Virus record (IMG/VR): IMGVR_UViG_3300020428_000007
Coordinates: 1-64,000 of that record
Length of the DNA: 64,000 nucleotides
Origin: a virus
Reading direction: 5' to 3' (one strand)
Under the pieces are notes generated by a model. That model ran no database searches and was not told the DNA's origin. It worked only from the letters and a program-made list of their open reading frames with translations. Both the position numbers and the translations under genes were made by a program. Positions 58,376-64,000 of this stretch are shown in pieces. The first letter of the stretch is position 1. Each line of letters begins with the position of its first letter.

Positions 58376-58872
58376 AGTCGCTTCAATCCAAATTCTATGT
58401 TTTCAAAAGTTAGCCCAAGTCTAGGTATCTCTATAGCGATAGAAACAAAGTAATTGCCGTTGTCTACATCTGGTAGAACTTCAACGTTGCGCACATTAAC
58501 TCTGCTATCACCTATTCTACTTCCAGTAAGACCAGTAATGATAGTACTACGAATAGCGTTAGCAGTTACTGTATCTAAAGGTTGAAATAGGAGTCGTTCT
58601 AAGTCTACACCAAACTCAGGTCTAAACCATCTTGTTCTTTTGCTTACACCTAGTATCATCATGATACTTTGCACAACGCTTTCTCTGTCGCGCACTTCTG
58701 TTTGAGAAGTTTTATTCATTTGAAGGTTTACATCTGAGAATAAGAAGTTGCGCTGGGCAGTTCTGTGGGTATCAACTATATTATCTCTTTGAGCTATAGC
58801 TGTATTGTTGGTAGGGATTTCTTGTGCTGTGTGTCTTTCGTAATAAGAAAGATTGATAGGAGAACGTGCCAT
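58372..58872 (-). CDS. Baseplate wedge protein (gp25/GPW-like)
   Basis: A 166-residue gp25/W-type protein, needed to nucleate the contractile sheath on the baseplate. The defining stretch SKRTRWFRPEFGVDLERLLF contains the conserved R.EFG/'EPR' core. FQPLDTVTANAIRSTIITGL and IPRLGLTFENIEFGLKRL complete the domain. The first 60 residues are an extra polar extension. It overlaps the PAAR gene by one base. Confidence 0.87.
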   Translation of the reverse strand: MARSPINLSYYERHTAQEIPTNNTAIAQRDNIVDTHRTAQRNFLFSDVNLQMNKTSQTEVRDRESVVQSIMMILGVSKRTRWFRPEFGVDLERLLFQPLDTVTANAIRSTIITGLTGSRIGDSRVNVRNVEVLPDVDNGNYFVSIAIEIPRLGLTFENIEFGLKRL

Positions 58873-59156
58873 TAACCACCTGCCTTTACATTAGAGCTTC
58901 CTTGTCCTGCTGTGTCTCCACAAGTAAGCTTCTTTCCTGTAGTATGAATACCTTTACCATTAACTTTAACAGTCGATGAACCTAATGCTGCGCCTTGGTG
59001 ACAACTGCTAGATAGACAATGGACGGCGTACTTATCGCCTTGACGCACAACACCAATACCATTAGCTTTGACGTTGCTGCTTGCTTGGATGGATGGAACA
59101 GGCGGATAGCCGTGACCTACACTCTTATCTCCAAGTCTCATAACTGAACTACCCAT
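58872..59156 (-). CDS. PAAR-motif tail-spike tip protein
   Basis: A 94-residue metal-bound tip that sharpens the central spike. I start at ATG 59156 (MGSSVMRLGD) because AGGAG lies seven bases upstream on this strand. A longer reading from 59246 would span the divergent promoter gap. The PAAR-type repeats are visible: RLGDKSVGHGYPPVPSIQAS, VVRQGDKYAVHC and KLTCGDTAGQGSSNVKAGG. Conserved His/Cys residues (GHG, VHC, CHQG, TCGD) can bind the tip metal. It is the first gene of the late block. Confidence 0.85.
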   Translation of the reverse strand: MGSSVMRLGDKSVGHGYPPVPSIQASSNVKANGIGVVRQGDKYAVHCLSSSCHQGAALGSSTVKVNGKGIHTTGKKLTCGDTAGQGSSNVKAGG

Positions 59157-59184
59157 AAGTACTCCTGCACTCAGTAATTTTATA

Positions 59185-59196
59185 AAACTGTAAATA
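59185..59196 (+). promoter_or_regulatory. Recurring motif AAACTGTAAATA (copy 3), divergent gap
   Basis: Third copy of the 12-base motif, inside the 88-base gap between the divergent PAAR gene and the gene at 59245. It points toward the latter, 48 bases before its ATG. On the opposite strand TATAAAAT (59177-59184) lies 20 bases before the PAAR start and could serve as a late-type element. No sigma70 promoter with good spacing was found in the gap. Confidence 0.4.
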
Positions 59197-59244
59197 CCAC
59201 GTAATAATAGTAAATTAGCAAATTGCAAATCAAGGGGTTGCTCC

Positions 59245-59874
59245 ATGCTCTATGCAAGAAATGTTTTACAAAGCCTGTATGATGAAGCTAAGACCGATAC
59301 AGAACGAAAGAAGCTTCTGGACGGTCTAGTTGTCAATGCAAGCGTTAACCACTTCTCCCATCTATCGGACTCTAATACTACTGTAAGTAAGCCTAATATT
59401 TCTTGCAGACACTCTTGGACTTTAACTGCTGAGGCGGGCTTTAAAATTGTAGGTGTCACTTTAGATATACTGGATACGGTAGAGAAGGCTACAAAAGAAC
59501 TGGTAGATAATATTATCGACGCAAGAGACTTTAAAGTCTTAGAATCTTATGCGCAGATTCAGAAAGTTCTGGGCGACGATGGTAAGACTTTAATGAATGG
59601 TAACACGCGTTATTTAATAAAAGCTATGCCTGAACTGTCCCAGTCTGTCTATGATGCATTGACGTTTACTGACACACCTAATAATAATGTTTCTATTTTC
59701 GCTATGGAGAGTAGATACATAATTAAAATACCGCAATTTGGGTCTGCATTTAGAGTAGACATTAAAGAAAGTACGTTTGACTCAAAAGCAAAACCCGTAT
59801 ACAAAGCAGAAATAGACTTCAATTGGGACTTTGAAGGTCTAGAAGTTTATTTAATTAACAAGAGTATGTTATGA
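59245..59874 (+). CDS. Hypothetical protein, first gene of the right-hand plus cluster
   Basis: A 209-residue alpha/beta protein of unknown function. AAGGGG precedes ATG 59245. The N-terminal 30 residues are helical (LYDEAKTDTERKKLLDGLVV). The rest has beta strands (ADWF-like WTLTAEAGFKIVGVTLDIL). It overlaps the next gene by 4 bases. It diverges from the late block and so may be regulated from the shared gap. Confidence 0.6.
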   Translation: MLYARNVLQSLYDEAKTDTERKKLLDGLVVNASVNHFSHLSDSNTTVSKPNISCRHSWTLTAEAGFKIVGVTLDILDTVEKATKELVDNIIDARDFKVLESYAQIQKVLGDDGKTLMNGNTRYLIKAMPELSQSVYDALTFTDTPNNNVSIFAMESRYIIKIPQFGSAFRVDIKESTFDSKAKPVYKAEIDFNWDFEGLEVYLINKSML

Positions 59875-60398
59875 AAGACAGAATCGAATACGAAAAGAAA
59901 CACTTAATAGCCTTGGATGCAAACAGTAAGTGGTTGCAAGACCTATACCTAATCCTATCTAGTGAACACTTCTTTACGGTTATAGATAGCAAGTTAGAAA
60001 ATCAAATAACGGTAGGACCCTTAAACGCTTTTGTAATTCTCTTTCCTAGTATAACAGATGCAAAGCTTTTTGACTCACTTGGTAATTGCCTATCACTAGG
60101 CTGTAGCGTTATGAAAAACGAAGAAGAGTTTGAAAAGCCTTTAATGAAGCTCCAAGCTCTTGCTGCACAAGAAACAGTTACCAATCAAGAACTGTCTGAG
60201 TTAGCTATTGCTTTCAACAAAGCTGATACAGAACGCTTTATGCGAACTGACCGAACAATCCTTATGGAAATAATGACACAATTCTTTTTGTATTCAAGTT
60301 TCCTAATTGAAGACGGCATTCTCGATATCAACTTCGAAGAAGCCAAACAAAAACGCATAGATTTTATTATGCAAAGCAACACTAGCACCACCCACTAA
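59871..60398 (+). CDS. Hypothetical protein
   Basis: A 175-residue helical protein of unknown function (LQALAAQETVTNQELSELAI). It is coupled to its neighbour by ATGA. No metal, membrane or catalytic motif was found. Confidence 0.58.
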   Translation: MKDRIEYEKKHLIALDANSKWLQDLYLILSSEHFFTVIDSKLENQITVGPLNAFVILFPSITDAKLFDSLGNCLSLGCSVMKNEEEFEKPLMKLQALAAQETVTNQELSELAIAFNKADTERFMRTDRTILMEIMTQFFLYSSFLIEDGILDINFEEAKQKRIDFIMQSNTSTTH

Positions 60399-60414
60399 TC
60401 TTTTTGGAATATTT

Positions 60415-60819
60415 ATGAACTTTCTTTTTATTACTGAACGCGAAAAAACTATTGCTGGCGAAGTATGTCCAACTCTAGCAGGTGTTGATTTAAAATCATT
60501 TGAAACTGAAATGCCTGTAACAGTTAAAAAGCTTCGTAGTGAATATGGAGAGCCGTTTGACCTTCGTCTAGAACAATTCGAAACTTTTAGCACGTTGTCT
60601 TTTCCTTTGTTCGGCAGTGATGCAGATTTTATCAAGTGCTTCGAACAAGTTAAAAAGAACGGTATGATGTTTACTCATATCTTTCTGGATGTACGCAATG
60701 CTCAATTTGCTTGGGCTGCAACCGAATCTTACAGACAGTGCTTGAACAACAACGAGCGCGTGTTCAATTCTTTCATTAAGCACCCTGTGTTCCACCACTG
60801 GGTCCCGTCATTAGGATAG
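60415..60819 (+). CDS. Hypothetical protein
   Basis: A 134-residue protein of unknown function with alpha/beta character (MMFTHIFLDVRNAQFAWAAT). It ends in an aromatic/His stretch (KHPVFHHWVPSLG). It starts 16 bases after the preceding stop. A purine-poor gap precedes it (TTTTTGG), so its ribosome site is weak. Confidence 0.58.
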   Translation: MNFLFITEREKTIAGEVCPTLAGVDLKSFETEMPVTVKKLRSEYGEPFDLRLEQFETFSTLSFPLFGSDADFIKCFEQVKKNGMMFTHIFLDVRNAQFAWAATESYRQCLNNNERVFNSFIKHPVFHHWVPSLG

Positions 60820-60822
60820 TCT

Positions 60823-61485
60823 ATGACTATTACAAACTGTAACTTGCGTGACGAAGTTAGTGTATCTATCTCTGCTCCATCTGTTCAAGTAGACCCTGAG
60901 GTAGGAGCTAGCGCTAAAGTAACAACTGCTTTTTCAGCCTTTAACGATTTTTCTATAAGTGTTGAAAGTACTGTTATCTTTCCAGATTATTTGAATTACC
61001 ACACAACTAGTCTTTCTGACAATCCAGAATTCGTTCGGGCTATTAAGGACGATATGACGGTTAAGTTTGGACGATGCGTAGAAGCTTTACAAAACTTATT
61101 ACCTGAAAAGGAGAAAAATAAAATGGATATTTTAGATTCAATACCGAACTCGTCTTCTATTGAAAACATAAACATGCCTGTTGAGAACATGCTTCAACTT
61201 ATTGCGGTTGCGATACAGGCAGTAGTAAGAAAAGAAGAGGGAAAAGACAACAAAGATTTTGATGTTATTGTAGTAGACAGTCCTAAATATCCTAAAGCTT
61301 GGACAATTACTTTTCAAAACTCGAAAAAGAACTACGATGTTATTGAAAGATTTCACTACCCTCTGCTTAATACGTATCTAAAGTCTAAAGGCTGGGAAGT
61401 AGAGCATATCAATAGAAAGCCTGACCATCGGGACAATCCTCACACTGCATCTTTCACATTAAGAGCTATAGAGAAAACGAAATGA
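60823..61485 (+). CDS. Hypothetical protein
   Basis: A 220-residue alpha/beta protein of unknown function. An acidic, helix-forming middle (KEKNKMDILDSIPNSSSI) separates a beta-rich N-terminal part (VSVSISAPSVQVDPEVGASA) from the C terminus. It overlaps the next gene by 4 bases. Confidence 0.58.
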   Translation: MTITNCNLRDEVSVSISAPSVQVDPEVGASAKVTTAFSAFNDFSISVESTVIFPDYLNYHTTSLSDNPEFVRAIKDDMTVKFGRCVEALQNLLPEKEKNKMDILDSIPNSSSIENINMPVENMLQLIAVAIQAVVRKEEGKDNKDFDVIVVDSPKYPKAWTITFQNSKKNYDVIERFHYPLLNTYLKSKGWEVEHINRKPDHRDNPHTASFTLRAIEKTK

Positions 61486-61838
61486 TGAATCTTATACTTG
61501 TAGTAGGAAAAGATTTTGATGAATCTCCTTGGAGTCTAGATACAGTAAGTGAAGTTCAAGAATGGTTTCACGTTGACCCGTATAAAGGCTTTAAGAATTT
61601 AGTATCAAGATTTTTAAGCGAAGCAGGTCGTCAAGTTCGTGTAGTTCATTATGAAAATATTTTCAACTGGATAGACAATACGGGTTCTGACGAAAAATTC
61701 TATTTAAAGGTATGTCCTTTCTTCAACGAATCAGAAAGCGAATACTCTTCTAGGGAACATGCAGTTTCCGAGAAAATACAAAGCTTAGGAAGTGCCCCTA
61801 ATAAATCAGTCATACTTAGGAAAAGGAAAGACAAATGA
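61482..61838 (+). CDS. Small hypothetical protein
   Basis: A 118-residue protein beginning with a hydrophobic strand (MMNLILVVGKDF) as in nucleotide-binding folds, but without a P-loop. The C terminus is basic (ILRKRKDK). It overlaps the next gene by ATGA. Function unknown. Confidence 0.56.
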   Translation: MMNLILVVGKDFDESPWSLDTVSEVQEWFHVDPYKGFKNLVSRFLSEAGRQVRVVHYENIFNWIDNTGSDEKFYLKVCPFFNESESEYSSREHAVSEKIQSLGSAPNKSVILRKRKDK

Positions 61839-62380
61839 GCGGAAAAGATATTGCAACAATTGAAGAACGTACTCGCGACCGTATTCGTGAGGTCTTTGCT
61901 GGACTTCTTTCGGACGAAGAGCTAGATACACTTATTAAGAAAGCGTATGACAAGTTCTTTAACGAACCGAGTGATCGTGTAATTATTGATAGAACTATTC
62001 GTGAGGAAGGCGGTAACTTTACTGGCAAGCCTCAGCGAAAGGTTTTAGAAACTACTGGTGTAAAAGCTAGCCCATTCGAAGTTATTTGCTTTGACTTCTT
62101 TGCGCGTGAAGTTCATAAACATATATCGGGTATATTTGAATCAGAAGACTTTAACATATCGCATAAAAGCGAGTTTGTTACTGACGAACACGGCCAGAAC
62201 GGTATGTATGTTCCAACTATTAATCTAGGTAAAGAGCTAGAAGAGCGTTGTGAAAAGCTTGCTAAAGAAAAGTCACACATTTTCTTTGAATCTATCTTTG
62301 CAGGTTTTATGTCTACTGCTCGTGTCGATATGATTAATCAGATCACTAACAATCTGCACGGTGGTAACAATCAATGGTAA
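61835..62380 (+). CDS. Hypothetical protein
   Basis: A 181-residue charged, helical protein of unknown function (TIEERTRDRIREVFAGLLSD, IKKAYDKFFNEP). A Gly-rich segment (EEGGNFTGKPQRKVL) lies in the middle. No catalytic motif. It overlaps the next gene by 7 bases. Confidence 0.58.
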   Translation: MSGKDIATIEERTRDRIREVFAGLLSDEELDTLIKKAYDKFFNEPSDRVIIDRTIREEGGNFTGKPQRKVLETTGVKASPFEVICFDFFAREVHKHISGIFESEDFNISHKSEFVTDEHGQNGMYVPTINLGKELEERCEKLAKEKSHIFFESIFAGFMSTARVDMINQITNNLHGGNNQW

Positions 62381-62928
62381 GTCCTGTTCGTGTAATGCAC
62401 CGAGTTATTTCAAGCATGGTAGACAACGGTAAAGTCTATCGCAATGATAACTTGGTGTTTGGATACTCGAATGGGCTTTACTACAGAATTGTACTTACAG
62501 AAGAACCGTTCGGAACTCAGGACTGGATTGTAGAAACTATTGAAACAAGCAGTACAATGAGTTGTTTCAGAGAAGACGATTTAGAGCTGACCCTTACTCC
62601 GTTCAATGTTAACTATGATTTTGATTTGGTACAGAAAGTTGCTGAGCCTGAAATTGGAACAGTAGAAGACGTAGACCGCGACTTAATTATAGCACTAATG
62701 GAATACGGCTTTAGAGAAAGAATGGTATCTAACAGACTATCTTCTATCTCTGGCATGACGGTCTGCATGGGTGGAGTTGCTAAGTATCTAAGTTACTACT
62801 CTACTCTTCTTGATGATGCTGGAATAGAAGTTGAGTTTGAGAGTAGCTTTCTTACTATAGGTAAGAACGGTCTTGTTCTACATTCTGGTATCGTTGATTC
62901 AAAAGATAAATTCTTTGTAAGACTATAA
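62374..62928 (+). CDS. Hypothetical protein
   Basis: A 184-residue beta-rich protein of unknown function (NLVFGYSNGLYYRIVLTEEP). No signal peptide or membrane helix. It is the last gene before a terminator. Confidence 0.58.
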   Translation: MVSPVRVMHRVISSMVDNGKVYRNDNLVFGYSNGLYYRIVLTEEPFGTQDWIVETIETSSTMSCFREDDLELTLTPFNVNYDFDLVQKVAEPEIGTVEDVDRDLIIALMEYGFRERMVSNRLSSISGMTVCMGGVAKYLSYYSTLLDDAGIEVEFESSFLTIGKNGLVLHSGIVDSKDKFFVRL

Positions 62929-62949
62929 GGGGGCTATGCTCCCTTTTTT
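62927..62949 (+). terminator. Intrinsic terminator
   Basis: AAGGGGGC (62927-62934) and GCTCCCTT (62938-62945) pair around a TAT loop with one G-T pair and are followed by a run of Ts. It overlaps the stop of the preceding gene. It ends the right-hand plus cluster that starts at 59245. Confidence 0.7.
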
Positions 62950-62962
62950 AATGTCTGAGTTT

Positions 62963-62987
62963 CACGCTAATTTAAAAGCGTGGAGGT
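62963..62987 (+). promoter_or_regulatory. Leader hairpin next to the ribosome site
   Basis: CACGCT (62963-62968) and AGCGTG (62977-62982) form a six-pair stem. Its last base is the first G of GGAGG (62982-62986), the ribosome site for ATG 62993. The hairpin could restrict ribosome access or protect the transcript end. No promoter consensus is obvious between this and the preceding terminator. Confidence 0.4.
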
Positions 62988-62992
62988 CATGA

Positions 62993-63898
62993 ATGGAAAT
63001 AGAACAATTCTTAAAAAACGTTCTTGGATTCGAACCAATTTCTAACGTAGAGAAAGAACCTCATACGTTGCCTTTTTTGCCTAGCGGATTTTTCCAAGAG
63101 TTTGTTAGAGGGAAGTGGAGAATTAGAATCTTAGATACTCATTCGCTTGAAGATAGAGCGAAGATAGGTGTTATTGTTTTGGTAGATATAGGACTAAAAC
63201 AGCACACCTTGTATAAGGGTTATATAAATCAGAACGATGGACTTTCTCAGTTTCGTCGTATGTTACAATCATGTACTGATTTACTTGATAACCCTGATGA
63301 TTATTCTTGTGAACGAATAATTCTATCTCAGGATAATCCTAGCTTACATTCTAGTGCGTGTATTCACATGTACTACATTTGGAAATTTGATGACCTTCTT
63401 GCAAGTTCAATTCCATCCGGCTTTAATGTATTAATACCAGAAAACGTACCCTTTGATGATTGCATAGATTTCGTAAATGGATATCTTTTGAATCTAGGTG
63501 CGTCGCATATTGGAACTAAGACATATAAAGCTTTACCCAATTTCAACAAAAGTTATGCACAACATTTTAGAAGCGTAGGAGTCAACGTATTAGACTTAGA
63601 CGAATCGGGTAGACTGGTACTTAATAAGGACACTATTAAGGACAAGATATACAAACTTAAAAATGTTGAGACTGCATACATAGTAAGATTCGCACTCAAA
63701 GCCATTCTAGAAAAGCGAACGGACTATGCTATAGAATTTCTAAAGGATGTAGGTTTAATCAAGGATATGATTATAAGTCGTACCAAGCACAACACTGTGC
63801 GTATAGCTTTTATGAGTGTTAACTTTGGAGATATTGAGGTAGTAGGATGCTTGGATGAAATTCTCAAAAATATTCAAAGAAAGTTTGGTAAGTTATGA
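62993..63898 (+). CDS. Hypothetical protein
   Basis: A 301-residue alpha/beta protein of unknown function with a very strong ribosome site, GGAGG, seven to eleven bases before ATG 62993. It has no recognised motif (FQEFVRGKWRIRILDTHS, IKDMIISRTKHNTVRIAFM). It overlaps the acyl-carrier-like gene by 4 bases (ATGA), so the two are translationally coupled and could be functionally linked. Confidence 0.62.
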   Translation: MEIEQFLKNVLGFEPISNVEKEPHTLPFLPSGFFQEFVRGKWRIRILDTHSLEDRAKIGVIVLVDIGLKQHTLYKGYINQNDGLSQFRRMLQSCTDLLDNPDDYSCERIILSQDNPSLHSSACIHMYYIWKFDDLLASSIPSGFNVLIPENVPFDDCIDFVNGYLLNLGASHIGTKTYKALPNFNKSYAQHFRSVGVNVLDLDESGRLVLNKDTIKDKIYKLKNVETAYIVRFALKAILEKRTDYAIEFLKDVGLIKDMIISRTKHNTVRIAFMSVNFGDIEVVGCLDEILKNIQRKFGKL

Positions 63899-64000
63899 AA
63901 ACAAAAGACCGTGTGTTTAACTGCATCAAAAGGCAGATGGGTAAGTCAGATATAAATCTTAGCACTGACTTGAAAAATGACCTCAAAGCAGACGACCTAG
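63895..64000 (+). CDS. Acyl-carrier-protein-like gene (partial, runs off the window)
   Basis: The first 35 codons of a gene, cut by the window end. The visible sequence (RVFNCIKRQMGKSDINLSTD, LKNDLKADDL) matches the opening of acyl carrier proteins: 'rV..ii..ql......i......f..DLgaDSLd'. The phosphopantetheine Ser would fall at LKADDL, where the family has DSL. Asp replaces that Ser in the visible residues unless the motif continues differently. If it is an ACP it would carry acyl groups in host or phage lipid chemistry. The sequence is too short to be certain. Confidence 0.5.
   Translation, partial: MKTKDRVFNCIKRQMGKSDINLSTDLKNDLKADDL

Noticed and set aside
59157-59246. Longer PAAR protein starting at 59246
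   Set aside because: AGGAG lies just before ATG 59156, the extra 30 residues do not match PAAR proteins, and they would cover the divergent gap.
1-64000. tRNA genes, insertion sequences and integrase/attachment sites
   Set aside because: I saw no cloverleaf with CCA-compatible arms, no transposase and no integrase. The gaps are too short and lack direct repeats.

Overview
The window is a contiguous piece of a large, AT-rich, tailed (myovirus-type) bacteriophage genome. Genes are packed head to tail, with many 1-4 base start/stop overlaps. There are no rRNA, tRNA or cellular housekeeping genes. The hallmarks are a terminase, a portal, a T4-like baseplate wedge set (gp25-like and gp6/J-like) and a PAAR spike tip. 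The phage also carries its own type II topoisomerase and DnaB-type helicase, which together with the very large fibre genes suggests a large or jumbo genome. Lipoprotein and spanin features imply a Gram-negative host, probably a gammaproteobacterium; the host cannot be named from the sequence alone. No stretch above 300 bases lacks a gene; the longest gap (5798-5966) holds a promoter and a structured leader.

Region 1 (1-29351, plus strand) holds DNA metabolism, packaging and many unknown genes. It contains a basic low-complexity C-terminal tail, topoisomerase subunits B and A, an HNH-like protein, a possible sigma-like protein, a DnaB-like helicase, a terminase large subunit interrupted by a LAGLIDADG intein, a portal, a 5'-3' exonuclease, a 2-oxoglutarate/Fe(II) oxygenase, a macro-domain-like protein, a proteasome-beta/HslV-like Ntn hydrolase and an M15 peptidase (endolysin candidate).

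Region 2 (29344-59156, minus strand) is a late block read from right to left. It starts with the PAAR tip, gp25-like and gp6-like wedge proteins and a 1600-residue Ig-rich baseplate-associated protein. Then comes a long adhesin/fibre region: four collagen-like paralogues, three Hint (intein-fold) domains, Calx-beta and von Willebrand A domains, and five copies of a short 'HNxG' beta module. A tightly coupled four-gene unit with a secreted periplasmic-binding-like protein and two membrane proteins sits inside this fibre region. The block ends in a holin/spanin-like set that runs convergently into the endolysin.

Region 3 (59245-64000, plus strand) diverges from the PAAR gene. It holds small unknown genes, two local hairpins and the first 35 codons of an acyl-carrier-protein-like gene cut by the window edge.

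Points most worth a second look: the intein placed inside a zinc-knuckle Cys pair of the terminase; a probable AUU start for that terminase; cysteines placed at exactly the same triplet (10th, and 20th in two genes) of four collagen-like fibres; Hint domains fused to fibres; a proteasome-like enzyme with Thr1/Asp17/Lys33 in register; a 12-base intergenic motif repeated three times; and a shared lysine/arginine-rich terminal tag on several DNA-transaction proteins.
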